From NCBI GenBank assembly GCA_016720595.1, contig JADKKI010000020.1:120444-184443 (forward strand): a DNA stretch of 64,000 bases. Reading direction: 5' to 3'. Made by a program: the position numbers and the translations under genes. This document shows, piece after piece, positions 21,434 through 30,488 of this stretch. Origin of the DNA: Myxococcales bacterium. Its GTDB lineage: Bacteria > Myxococcota_A > Polyangia > Haliangiales > Haliangiaceae. Every line of letters starts with the position of its first letter. The stretch's first letter is position 1. The notes below the pieces were generated by a model, which was not told where the DNA came from, did not search any database, and worked only from the letters and a program-made list of their open reading frames with translations.

Positions 21434-21769
21434 ATGGTCGAGACGGTCACCTCCAGCGAGCTCGCGGAACTGATCTCCATGACGGACGTCGACCTGGTGG
21501 ACGTCCGAGACGAGCGCGAATGGCTCTCCGGCCACGTGCCGGGCAGCCGTAACGTGCCGCTCGAGACGCTCCGGGCGGATCCCGACGCGTACCTCGCGCG
21601 GACCAAGCCGATCGTCTTCATCTGTGCGCGTGGCGTGCGGAGCCTGACGGCCGCGAAGCTCGCCGAGCGGCTCGGGTTCGCCAGCATCTACAACCTCGAT
21701 GGTGGCAGCTCCGCATGGGCGAAGGCAGGCCGACCGCTCGTCCTCGAAGCGATCGCCTCGGCCGCCTGA
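21434..21769 (+). CDS. single-domain rhodanese
   Basis: 111 residues, one rhodanese domain of the GlpE/PspE size. D-L-V-D-V-R-D-E-R-E-W and G-H-V-P-G-S-R-N-V-P are the family's conserved segments, and the active loop is C-A-R-G-V-R-S with Cys64 as persulfide carrier. It follows the desulfurase on the same strand after an 81-base gap rich in palindromes. The likely role is to accept or move sulfane sulfur delivered from the encapsulated desulfurase. Confidence 0.93.
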   Translation: MVETVTSSELAELISMTDVDLVDVRDEREWLSGHVPGSRNVPLETLRADPDAYLARTKPIVFICARGVRSLTAAKLAERLGFASIYNLDGGSSAWAKAGRPLVLEAIASAA

Positions 21770-21773
21770 GCGC

Positions 21774-23333
21774 TCATCGCGCGCGAAGCCGCGTGCCGAA
21801 TCGCTGGCCGAGCTGACGATCGATCAGCGCGAGCTCGTTCATCACCGCGGCGCGCTTCGCGCTCGTCGCGAGCGCCTCCTGGATCCGGATCCGGCGATAG
21901 CGCTGCCACAGATCATCCGCGCTCAGATCGCGCCGATCGGCGATCGTCTTGAGATCTCTGGCGAGCGCTTGATACAGCGCCACCACCGAGCCCACGTCCG
22001 CAGGGGCGAGCTCGCGAGCTGCCACCGGCGGCGCCGGCGTGGTGACGTCCATCACCGGAGCGGGTCGTGAGCGCGGCGTGATCACCGGCGCAGGCAGCGG
22101 CGATCGCGTGCGCGCGGGGACGGTGTCCTGTGTGGTGCTGCGCTCGCGGAGCGCGGCGAGCGGGACCTCCGCGCCCAGCTCGAGTGCGATCGGCGGGCTC
22201 GGCGGGGCGTGATCGAGGAGTGCCACGCCCAGGCCACACACCACGAGCACGAGCGCAAGGGCGCTGGCCCTGGTGGTGGGCGGCAGACGCCGGGGCTTAT
22301 TCGCGTGCGGTTCGACGAGGACAGCGGGCGACTCCAGGCGCGGCGACACGGTGGCAGCAGCGCCGAGCGGAAGCCGGGCGGACGCTGGCGATTCGAGCGA
22401 GGCCGCAGCGACGAGCGGACGTGGCGCGCGCGCGACTGGCGCGACCCCGAGCGCCTGGGCCGCCGCGTCGCGATCGCGCGCGATCAGATCGATCAGGTGC
22501 CGGACGTCACGTGCGGTCTGCGGGCGGCGGTCGGCCTGCTTCTCCATCAGCTTCCGGGTCAGGGCCTCGAGCAGCGGGTCGACCCTCACCCCGGGAGCGC
22601 GGAGCGCCATCGTTGGGGTGGCGTCTTGGATGTTCGCCATCGCGACCTCGACGCCCGAGCCGCTGAACGGCATCACACCGGTGAGCAGCTCGAACAGGAT
22701 CACGCCCAGAGCGAACAGATCGATCCGGTGATCGAAGGCCTGGCCGGTGGCGAGCTCGGGCGCCATGTAGTGCGGCGTACCGACCACCAGCCCGCCGGTG
22801 GTCAGCCGGCCGTGCGAGGTGGAGGCGCCGTCGCGGAGGATCGCCACACCGAAGTCCACGATCCGCACGATCTCCTCGCCATGAGATCTCTCGACGATCA
22901 CGTTCTCGGGCTTGAGATCGCGATGCACCACCTCGTGCGCGTGCGCGTGTGCGAGCCCATCGACGATCTGACCGAACAGCGCGATCGCGCGCGTACTCTC
23001 CATCGGCTCGCCAGCCATCACCGTGCCGAGGTCTGAACCATCGGCGAAGTCCATCACCAGGTAGTGCGTGCCGTCCGCCACGCCGACGTCGATCACGCTC
23101 GTCACGTTGCGGTGCTGGAGCCGGCCCGCGAGCTGGGCCTCGCGTTCGAACCGCGAGACGACCTTGGGATCCTTGACGAGCTCCGGGCGGAGGATCTTGA
23201 CGGCGAACGCGCGCGGCACCTTCACGTGGTGCGCGCGATAGACGTCGCCCATCGCACCACGCCCGAGGTGGCGGTCGAGGACGTAGCGACCGCCAAGCAC
23301 GCGCCCCACCAGCGCCCCGGGATCCGCCGACAT
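21774..23333 (-). CDS. transmembrane Ser/Thr protein kinase
   Basis: 519 residues. Kinase domain with G-R-G-A-M-G-D-V-Y at 24-32, Lys46 (A-V-K-I-L), H-R-D-L-K-P-E-N at 137 and DFG at 160; M-A-P-E-L follows. A Pro/Ala linker leads to one membrane helix (A-S-A-L-A-L-V-L-V-V-C-G-L-G-V-A) at about residue 370, and a roughly 130-residue outer part with an A-A-L-R-E-R-S stretch and a helical end. The start at 23333 gives a normal short leader before the kinase domain. Convergent with the rhodanese gene, four bases apart. Confidence 0.92.
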   Translation of the reverse strand: MSADPGALVGRVLGGRYVLDRHLGRGAMGDVYRAHHVKVPRAFAVKILRPELVKDPKVVSRFEREAQLAGRLQHRNVTSVIDVGVADGTHYLVMDFADGSDLGTVMAGEPMESTRAIALFGQIVDGLAHAHAHEVVHRDLKPENVIVERSHGEEIVRIVDFGVAILRDGASTSHGRLTTGGLVVGTPHYMAPELATGQAFDHRIDLFALGVILFELLTGVMPFSGSGVEVAMANIQDATPTMALRAPGVRVDPLLEALTRKLMEKQADRRPQTARDVRHLIDLIARDRDAAAQALGVAPVARAPRPLVAAASLESPASARLPLGAAATVSPRLESPAVLVEPHANKPRRLPPTTRASALALVLVVCGLGVALLDHAPPSPPIALELGAEVPLAALRERSTTQDTVPARTRSPLPAPVITPRSRPAPVMDVTTPAPPVAARELAPADVGSVVALYQALARDLKTIADRRDLSADDLWQRYRRIRIQEALATSAKRAAVMNELALIDRQLGQRFGTRLRAR

Positions 23334-23425
23334 GAGATCAGTCTGTGACACCCGCGCGCGGGGTCGCAACCGATCGATCGTTAGCGGAGCGTGAGGTGGG
23401 CCTGCCGCGCGCCGATCTCGCGGAT

Positions 23426-24373
23426 CTAGCGGTGGCCTTCGCCGATCTGATCGACGCCGAGCACCGTCGCACCGACATTGGGACCCGCGTCCCACGACCA
23501 GCCGCCGTCGTGCGTGATCCAGGTCTGCCCGCCATCGCCGGCGGCGTAGCCCTCGAGCACCGAATCACTCCAGCCCGCCACGTGCATCGTGTGGAGATCC
23601 GCCGTGCCCACCTGCTGGTGGAGAACGCGCCCGTCGGCATCGAACATCGCGACCGCGCCGGCCTTGCCGACCGCGAGCCCGGCGCCATCGTCGTCGACGC
23701 GGACATCCTCGAACACGGTCCCCGCGTTCGCGGCGAGCCGCGTCCACGTCACACCGCCATCGGTGCTGCGCGCAAGGCCATCGCCCGCGACGAGCGCGGT
23801 GCGGCCGTCTGGTGAGATCGCCACGGCGCGCGCACCGGCGATCGTCGTACGGCGCGCGAGCTGTCCATGCTCGTACGACCACACCGCACCGTCATCGCTG
23901 ATCGCGAGGACTGTGGTGCCGTGCTGGGCCGCCGCGAGCGAGCGGAACTTGGTCGTGCCATCGCCGAGCTGGGTCCATGCGACCTCCCCGGTGACGTACT
24001 CGGGGAGGCCGGTGAAGAACACGCCGTCACCTGCGACGAACACCGGGCCCGCATCCTGCGTCGCGAGGGTGTGGAGATCCGCTGTGGTCGGCAGCACCTC
24101 GGACGACCACTCCTGTCCACCATCGCTGGTGTAGAGCAGCGTGCCGTGTGCACCCACGACCCACGCCTCGCCGCGATAACGACACGCGATCGCATACAGC
24201 GTCTCGCTCGCGCCGAGATCGTAGGCCTCGCCCAGCTGACCGCCGGAGACGTTGCGCATCATGCCCTCGGTGCCGACGAACCAGCCGCCGCCGCCGCCGC
24301 CCGAGCCTGACTTCTTGCAACCCGGCATCGCCAGGGCTGCGGTGAACAACACGAGCGCGAACTTCGTACGCAT
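23426..24373 (-). CDS. lipoprotein with Ycf48/HCF136-like beta-propeller repeats
   Basis: 315 residues. Lipoprotein signal M-R-T-K-F-A-L-V-L-F-T-A-A-L-A-M-P-G-C, then a Gly-rich linker. The mature domain has repeating blades with S-T-D-G-G-V-T-W, Y-T-S-D-G-G-Q-E-W and T-H-D-G-G-W-S-W (BNR/Asp-box pattern), as in photosystem-stability-factor-like propellers that occur widely in non-photosynthetic bacteria. Likely a surface or periplasmic scaffold. The start at 24373 is chosen for the signal peptide. Confidence 0.82.
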   Translation of the reverse strand: MRTKFALVLFTAALAMPGCKKSGSGGGGGGWFVGTEGMMRNVSGGQLGEAYDLGASETLYAIACRYRGEAWVVGAHGTLLYTSDGGQEWSSEVLPTTADLHTLATQDAGPVFVAGDGVFFTGLPEYVTGEVAWTQLGDGTTKFRSLAAAQHGTTVLAISDDGAVWSYEHGQLARRTTIAGARAVAISPDGRTALVAGDGLARSTDGGVTWTRLAANAGTVFEDVRVDDDGAGLAVGKAGAVAMFDADGRVLHQQVGTADLHTMHVAGWSDSVLEGYAAGDGGQTWITHDGGWSWDAGPNVGATVLGVDQIGEGHR

Positions 24374-24464
24374 ACGGGGGACCTCCGCCTGATGGTTACA
24401 TGACAGAGGAGGGCACCTGGCCGATGTCGCATCGGTGGGGAGAGATTCTTCGAACTCCACGGAT

Positions 24465-24812
24465 TCACACGGGAAGCAGGGCGCCGATCAGGACGTCGGC
24501 CTTGTCGATCGCCCGCTGGGCGCGGCGAACGATCTCGGGTGGAGCGAGCCGGCGCCGAGCGGCCACCGTCACGGCACGATCGATCTCGCGCACGCACAGC
24601 CACGCTCGGTGGTGGGCCGACAGCCGGCGCTTGCTCGCCGGTGGCGCGGCGAACCCGTCCGCGAGATCGCCGCACGCGATCGCGAGCGTTCCCACCAGCT
24701 CGCCGCCGGCGGGCAAGCGGACGACGAGCTCGGCGAGCGGTGGTGCGGCCGCGACGACGGCACGGAATGACGGATGATGATCGAGAGGGTGAACGGGGCG
24801 GTGAGGGCGCAT
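24465..24812 (-). CDS. small helical protein, possibly of the four-helix-bundle (23S-associated) family
   Basis: 115 residues. The pattern L-P-A-G-G-E-L-V-G-T-L-A-I-A-C-G-D-L-A-D-G-F followed by three helical blocks and A-Q-R-A-I-D-K-A-D-V-L-I-G-A-L resembles the four-helix-bundle proteins often called S23. The match is by pattern only and the usual A-E-G motif is replaced by A-D-G. Function of the family is not settled. Confidence 0.5.
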   Translation of the reverse strand: MRPHRPVHPLDHHPSFRAVVAAAPPLAELVVRLPAGGELVGTLAIACGDLADGFAAPPASKRRLSAHHRAWLCVREIDRAVTVAARRRLAPPEIVRRAQRAIDKADVLIGALLPV

Positions 24813-24979
24813 CCCCGCACTCCATCCACGTTGCGGACCAGATCACGCTCGTGTACTCGCGCCACGTTACGTCGCGTGTCCGTCCGGCGTGGCCGCCCCA
24901 CGGACACCGTGTCCGCCCTCCGGCCAGGTACCCGATCGGACCCACGCCGGGCGGCGACGCCCGCGCTAGAGTCATCCGC

Positions 24980-26002
24980 ATGGAGCGCGCAGAAGTCCCG
25001 CCGGCCGAGCTCGCGGTCGTGCCCGGGCGGCGGCGCTGGCTCCACGCGCTCGCCCTCGTGATCGGCGTCGCCGCGCTCTCGCTGCTGGTGCAGCGCACGG
25101 GATGGTCGGTGCTGAGCTCGGCGCTCGCGCGGATCGGGCCGTGGTTCGCGTTGGTCGCGCTCATCGATCTCGCCGCGGTGTTGTGCGATGCAGGCGCACT
25201 TCACAGCTATGCGCGCGTCCACGCCGAGGTCTCGTTCGGTCGCGTGTTCGCCGCCCAGGCGAGCGGGCTCGCGATCAACCGCCTGACGCCGGGCAACGCG
25301 CTGGGTGAACCGATCAAGGTCACGATGTTGCTCGGCGAGGTGCCGCGCTCGGCCGCGGTGTCCTCGGTGGTGATGTTCAACGTCGCCACCATGTGGTGTG
25401 CGGTGGCGACGATCCTCCTCGGCGTTCCGGTGACGCTCCTCTCCCTCGATCTCCCGCTGCGTGCGCAGGTGGCGGTGTGGTGCGCGAGCGCCGTGCTGCT
25501 TGCGCTCGCGGTGGCGCTGTTCGTGGTCGTTCGCAAGGGCGCGCTCGGCGTGGTGATCCGCGGGATGCATCGCTTGGGCTTGGTCTCCGCCGAGCGCGGC
25601 GCCCGGTGGCAGCTCGGCGTGGTCGCGATCGACGCCGACATCCGGCAGATCGGCCGGCGCGACGTGCGCCGCGCGTTGTTCTGCGTCGCCGCGTCGCGCC
25701 TCCTGTACGCGAGCGGCACGATCCTGCTGATGGCCGCCGCGGGCCTCCCGCTGACCGCGCCGCTCGTGCTCGCGACCGTCTCGGTCGGGATCCTGATCAC
25801 CTGGATCTCGAACATCGTCCCGCTCGGGCTCGGGATCGCGGACGGCTCGAACTACGCGCTGTACGGTGCGCTCGGCGCGAGTGGTGGCGCCGGCCTCGTG
25901 TTCACGATGGTCAACCGCGCCCGGACGATCCTCCTCGCGCTGCTCGGGTTGACGATCATGGGCATCTCGACCTTCGCCCTCGACGATTCGCGCCGCGAGT
26001 AG
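24980..26002 (+). CDS. inner-membrane protein of the lysylphosphatidylglycerol-synthase TM (UPF0104/YbhN) family
   Basis: 340 residues with about eight membrane helices. The family segment L-T-P-G-N-A-L-G-E-P-I-K (residues of about 108-120) and the helix-rich remainder fit the flippase-like transmembrane half of MprF proteins, without the synthase domain. Probably a lipid-handling transporter. The start at 24980 is the first ATG before the first helix; only 16 bases separate its stop from the next gene on the same strand. Confidence 0.82.
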   Translation: MERAEVPPAELAVVPGRRRWLHALALVIGVAALSLLVQRTGWSVLSSALARIGPWFALVALIDLAAVLCDAGALHSYARVHAEVSFGRVFAAQASGLAINRLTPGNALGEPIKVTMLLGEVPRSAAVSSVVMFNVATMWCAVATILLGVPVTLLSLDLPLRAQVAVWCASAVLLALAVALFVVVRKGALGVVIRGMHRLGLVSAERGARWQLGVVAIDADIRQIGRRDVRRALFCVAASRLLYASGTILLMAAAGLPLTAPLVLATVSVGILITWISNIVPLGLGIADGSNYALYGALGASGGAGLVFTMVNRARTILLALLGLTIMGISTFALDDSRRE

Positions 26003-26018
26003 GCGTATCATCGACGCG

Positions 26019-26621
26019 ATGATCGAGCTCCGGCCGTGTCCTGCATGCCATCGCCACGTCGCTGACGAGGTGGCCTGTCCGTTCTGCGGTGCGGCCCGAG
26101 AGCCGGCCGCCCCTCACCGGATCCCTGCTGGTCGGCTGTCGCGCGCGGCGGTGTTCGCGAGCGCCACGCTCGCGGGCTGCTGGAGCAGCAACGCGGGTTC
26201 CAAGCAGGTCGATCAGCATGTGGTGGAGCAGCAGCCCGACCCCACCGACCACCACGACGGCACGCCCGTCGACAAGGCACCCCCGCCGGTCGCCGGGACC
26301 GGACACGTCGAGGGCGTGATCGCGGATTCCAGTGGCAACCCGGTCGTCGGGATCGCGGTGACGCTGAACGCTGCCGGTGGCGAGCAGACCACTTCCACGG
26401 ATGCGCGCGGCCACTACGCGTTTCACAATGTCGCCGTCGGTGCGGCGACGATCCTGGTCCGGACGTCGAACAACCCACGCCACAGCCCGATGATGTCGGG
26501 CGTCACGGTGAGCGACGGTGGCGTCGCGGTGGGCAACATGGTGGTCACGTATCCGCGCTCGAATCCGAGCAACATCCCGATGCCGTACGGCGCGCCGCCG
26601 GCTCGCCGCCGCGTCGTCTAA
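26019..26621 (+). CDS. zinc-ribbon membrane protein with carboxypeptidase-regulatory-like domain
   Basis: 200 residues. An N-terminal zinc ribbon (C-P-A-C-H-R-H ... C-P-F-C-G) precedes a short hydrophobic stretch ending in T-L-A-G-C. That looks like a lipobox, yet it lies some 50 residues in, so the ribbon would be cytoplasmic or the true start is later. After a linker, residues of about 95-175 form a CarboxypepD_reg-like beta sandwich (G-V-I-A-D-S-S-G-N-P-V-V-G-I-A-V-T-L; D-A-R-G-H-Y-A-F). Probably co-transcribed with the preceding membrane protein. Confidence 0.65.
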   Translation: MIELRPCPACHRHVADEVACPFCGAAREPAAPHRIPAGRLSRAAVFASATLAGCWSSNAGSKQVDQHVVEQQPDPTDHHDGTPVDKAPPPVAGTGHVEGVIADSSGNPVVGIAVTLNAAGGEQTTSTDARGHYAFHNVAVGAATILVRTSNNPRHSPMMSGVTVSDGGVAVGNMVVTYPRSNPSNIPMPYGAPPARRRVV

Positions 26622-26630
26622 ACGCGCGGC

Positions 26631-29600
26631 CTACTGCCCCAGCTCCAGCGTCACGCCGCCGCTTCCGATCGCGATCTCCGTCGGGAAGCTCCGCGCGAGC
26701 TCGCCGCTCCGCACCGTCAAGTTGTACAGCCCGGGACGCACTGGCCCGTCCAGCTCGAACCGGCCCTCGCGATCGGTGCGCGCGGGCTGCGTGGTGACCT
26801 TCATCGCCTTCGTGCCGTAGTCGACCGGCGCCGCGCCGTGATGCGGGGGAGTGCGGCGCTCGACGATCACCTCGGCGCCTTCGACGGGTTGGCCGTCGCG
26901 CAACACGATACCGCGCAGCACCACCGCCTCGATCGGGACGAGGCGGCCGCCATCGAGGCGCCATGGGAGCGCGCGCGTCGACAGCGCTCGGAGCCTCCCC
27001 GGGTCGGGTCGGGTCGACACCGGGGTTACCACCACACCGGCCGAGACAGTCACGATGCGGTCATCGCGATTGGACCACCACACCTTGGCCTCGGCGGGAT
27101 CGAACCCGAGCGGCGACACGGCCGGCGCACGGTGCTCGATCGGCGAGCGCTGGAGGACGCGGCCATCCGTCGAGAGCACGAGCATGGTCGCGCCGTTGTC
27201 GCCGATCCCGGCGATCAGGCTGCCGTCGCCATTGGCCTGTGCCTGCAGGAGCTGCTCGAACACGAACGAGGTCTGCGGCGTGCCATCGGACGCACTCCAC
27301 ACCGTGAGGTCTCCGTCGGGGCCGATCGTGGTGAGATGGGTCCCACTTGGATTCCAGGTCGGCTCGAAGCTGGTGTCCGCGGCGATCCGCAGCGGGGCCG
27401 CGGTGGCGGTGGCGTCCCACAGCGTCATCTGGCGCGTGGTATCCGGCGCGGTCTCGACGAGCGCGATCCGGGTGTCGTCTCCCGAGAACCCGATCGGGAC
27501 GAACGAGCTCTGCGGCCCGAGCGTGGCGAGCGTGGCGAGCGGGCGCTGCGTGTCGACGTCCCACACGAACGGCGCGTGTGCTGCAGTCCAGGCGAGCACG
27601 CGCGTGCCGTGCCGGCTCGGGACGGCCTGGGTCGCGTTTGGGATCTCTGCCAGGCGCGCCCCGGTGCCGACCTCCCATAGCTCGGGCGCGGCTCCCTTGT
27701 GCATCGCGATCAGGCGCGCGCCGGCGTCGTCGATCTCGAGGGCCGAGGGCTCCGTCATCGAGATCATTCGCCGCGTGGCACCGGTCTCGAGCTCGACGAC
27801 GAGCACGCCACCTGCGGTCGCGGCCGCGAGCGTCGTGGCATCGCGCGACAGCGCGACCGGTGCGTGGATCGCGGCGTGCCGGAGGGCGGCCCCACTCGCG
27901 GTGTCGTGGATGGTGATCGCGTGGTCCGGTCCCTCCACCAGCGTGCGCCCGCCACTGCGGCTCGTGGCGATCACGTTGCTCCCGGCGGGGGCGACGAACG
28001 ACTCCACGGTCGCGGTGGCCTCTCTCCAGACCTGGATCCGGCCGTCGCCGCGCTGCGCGACGAGGCGCGATCCATCCGGGCTGAAGTGCGCATCCTTCCC
28101 GAACATCGAGTCGTGGCTCGCGAGGAGCGCGCCGGAGCGGAGATCCCAGACCTTGACGATGCCGTCGACGCCGGCGGTGAGGAAGCGCGAGCCATCGGGC
28201 GCGAACCGCGCCCACAGCACGATGTCGCCGTGATCGACCGCGCTGATCGATGCGCCGGTGGCGACGTCCCAGATCATCGCCCGCCCGTCATGGCCGGCGG
28301 TGAGCAGCTGCTTGCCGTCGGGGGAGAACATGCACTTCCACAGCACGTCGGTGTGGCCCCCCACCGTCAACAGGTGCGCACCCGTCGTGGCGTCCCACAC
28401 CTTCGCGAGCCGATCGTTGCCACAGGTGACCGCCCGCGAGCCATCGCGCGACAGATCTGCCCCCAGGAGCAGCGCGCCGCCGCCGTGCTCGAACCCGCCG
28501 AGGAGAGCGCCGGTGTCGAGATCCCACCCGCGGCCTTCGCCCTCCATCGAGAGCGTCAGCAGGTGGGTGCCGTCCCGGCCGAGCGCTCCGTAGAGGTAGA
28601 GCACGCCAGTGGCCTTCGCGACGATCGTGCGCTGGAGGCTGGCGTCCGCGACGCTCCACACCGCCGCCTTGCCGTCGTGGCCGATGGTGACGAGGCGTCG
28701 ATCGTCTGGCGTGAACAGCGCGACGTTGATCCCGGCACCGTGGGGGAACACGCCGCGTTGCTGGCCCGTGGTGGCGTCCCACACGCGCGCCTCGTGCGCG
28801 GCTCCGTAGCTGACGAGGAGGCGCCCGTCGTGGGAGAAGTCGATCCGATCGAAGCCTGACTTGATCTCGCCGAGCGACATCACGACCGTTCCGTCCGCGA
28901 CGTTCCACATCCGCGCGACGTCGTGGCACGCGGCGACCATACGTTTGCCGTCCGCGGAGAACTCGACGTAGCGGACGTCTCCGCCACAGTCGAGCAGGCG
29001 CTCTGACTGGGGCACGCCATCCATCGCGCTGTTGATCAAGAACGTCAGCGCCGGGGTGTCGATCCCCTGCTTGGATGCCTCCTCGAGATAGGCGAGGGCG
29101 CGCAGCGGACTGCCATCCAGGAGCTCGACGCGGCCCTTCTCGACCAGGAGCTCGCGCACCGTGTTCCGAGCCTCGGCGCGGGAGCGCAGCACGCGCGAGA
29201 TCGCCAGCGTGCTCATCGCGGCGAGCAGCACGAGCGCGAGCGTGGCGACGGCGACCGCGCCCTTGTTGCGGCGGATCACGCGGCGGATCCGCTCGAGCCC
29301 CGAGTACGCGTGGGCCGCGACCATGCGCCCGGTCTGGAATCGATGGAGCTCCTCCGTCAGCTCGCGCGCGCTCGGATACCGCTGCTCGGGGTCACGCGCC
29401 ATCGCCTTGGTGACGATCGAGACCAGATCCCGCGGGGCCGCCGGTGCGAGCTCGCCGATCGGGGGCGGTGGTCCCGTGCGGACCTCGCGGAGCAGCTCGC
29501 GGGTGGACTTCGCCCGGTACGGCGCGCCGCCGGCGAGCAGGTGGTAGAGGATCGCCCCGAGCGCGTAGACGTCGGCGCGCTCGTCGACCGGGATCGCGTG

Positions 29601-30488
29601 CGCCTGCTCGGGCGGCATGTACGCGGCGGTGCCGATCACCATGCCGTCGGCGGTGAGGCTCTCGGTGCTGCTGTCGCCAGGATCGGCGAGGCCCGCGTCG
29701 GGCTCGCCGGCCACGCCCTCGGTGAGATCCTTCGCGAGCCCCCAGTCGATCACCACGGTCTCGCCGTACGCGCCGACCAGCACGTTCGACGGCGTGAGGT
29801 CGCGGTGGATCACGCGCTGCGCGTGCGCGAACGCGACGGCCTCGGCGGCGGCGATCACGGCGGGGACGAGAGCGAGGCGTGCGGCGAGCGTGCGGGCGGC
29901 GTCGATCGCCTCGAGCAGCGTGTGGCCCTCGACCATGCGCATCGCATAGAACGGCGTGCCATCCGGCCAGCGCCCGATCTCGTAGATCGGCACGATGCCG
30001 GGGTGCTGCAGGCGCGCGGTGACCCGGGCTTCGCGCTCGAACCGCGCGGCGAGCTCGGGCGCGCGTCCGAGGAGCTCCTTGACCGCCACGGGCCGGCCGA
30101 CCCGCAGATCGCGCGCGGCGAGGATCCTGCCCATACCGCCGCGCGCGACCTCGAGGCCGAGGGCGTACGCGGACGGATCCACCTCGGGCAGGGTGGCGTG
30201 ATCTCCGTCGGTGTCGGCGATCGGCGATAGCGTCTCGGCGACCTGGCGGCAGGCCGCGCAGCTCGCGAGGTGCCGATCGAGCAGGCTCTTGCCGGCGGGA
30301 TTGAGGCTGCCATCGGCGCGCGCGGCGAGAAGCGCATCGAACCGCACGCAGTCGGCGAGGTCGGCCTCGCCCGCGCCCGCGAACACGTCCACGACCATGC
30401 GGCAGGCAGGGCAGTCCGCGACGTGCGCCGAGATCGGCGGCGGCAGCGGCACTTCCTCGAGCGCTCCCAGGTCGGGACACGCCGTCAC
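26631..30488 (-). CDS. zinc-finger Ser/Thr kinase with WD40 propeller and carboxypeptidase-regulatory domain
   Basis: A 1285-residue fusion. Residues 20-85 hold two H-x3-C-x2-C motifs (H22/C26/C29 and H73/C77/C80) of the anti-sigma-factor zinc-finger type. The kinase domain follows with A-R-G-G-M-G-R-I-L, Lys137, H-R-D-L-T-P-S-N and DWG. One membrane helix (A-T-L-A-L-V-L-L-A-A-M-S-T-L) is near residue 420. Residues of about 500-1150 form WD40-like repeats (D-G-K-Q-L-L-T-A-G-H-D-G-R-A-M-I-W-D and variants). A beta-sandwich domain ends the protein. It starts with GTG overlapping the sigma-factor stop (GTGA), so kinase and sigma factor are made together. Confidence 0.93.
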   Translation of the reverse strand: MTACPDLGALEEVPLPPPISAHVADCPACRMVVDVFAGAGEADLADCVRFDALLAARADGSLNPAGKSLLDRHLASCAACRQVAETLSPIADTDGDHATLPEVDPSAYALGLEVARGGMGRILAARDLRVGRPVAVKELLGRAPELAARFEREARVTARLQHPGIVPIYEIGRWPDGTPFYAMRMVEGHTLLEAIDAARTLAARLALVPAVIAAAEAVAFAHAQRVIHRDLTPSNVLVGAYGETVVIDWGLAKDLTEGVAGEPDAGLADPGDSSTESLTADGMVIGTAAYMPPEQAHAIPVDERADVYALGAILYHLLAGGAPYRAKSTRELLREVRTGPPPPIGELAPAAPRDLVSIVTKAMARDPEQRYPSARELTEELHRFQTGRMVAAHAYSGLERIRRVIRRNKGAVAVATLALVLLAAMSTLAISRVLRSRAEARNTVRELLVEKGRVELLDGSPLRALAYLEEASKQGIDTPALTFLINSAMDGVPQSERLLDCGGDVRYVEFSADGKRMVAACHDVARMWNVADGTVVMSLGEIKSGFDRIDFSHDGRLLVSYGAAHEARVWDATTGQQRGVFPHGAGINVALFTPDDRRLVTIGHDGKAAVWSVADASLQRTIVAKATGVLYLYGALGRDGTHLLTLSMEGEGRGWDLDTGALLGGFEHGGGALLLGADLSRDGSRAVTCGNDRLAKVWDATTGAHLLTVGGHTDVLWKCMFSPDGKQLLTAGHDGRAMIWDVATGASISAVDHGDIVLWARFAPDGSRFLTAGVDGIVKVWDLRSGALLASHDSMFGKDAHFSPDGSRLVAQRGDGRIQVWREATATVESFVAPAGSNVIATSRSGGRTLVEGPDHAITIHDTASGAALRHAAIHAPVALSRDATTLAAATAGGVLVVELETGATRRMISMTEPSALEIDDAGARLIAMHKGAAPELWEVGTGARLAEIPNATQAVPSRHGTRVLAWTAAHAPFVWDVDTQRPLATLATLGPQSSFVPIGFSGDDTRIALVETAPDTTRQMTLWDATATAAPLRIAADTSFEPTWNPSGTHLTTIGPDGDLTVWSASDGTPQTSFVFEQLLQAQANGDGSLIAGIGDNGATMLVLSTDGRVLQRSPIEHRAPAVSPLGFDPAEAKVWWSNRDDRIVTVSAGVVVTPVSTRPDPGRLRALSTRALPWRLDGGRLVPIEAVVLRGIVLRDGQPVEGAEVIVERRTPPHHGAAPVDYGTKAMKVTTQPARTDREGRFELDGPVRPGLYNLTVRSGELARSFPTEIAIGSGGVTLELGQ

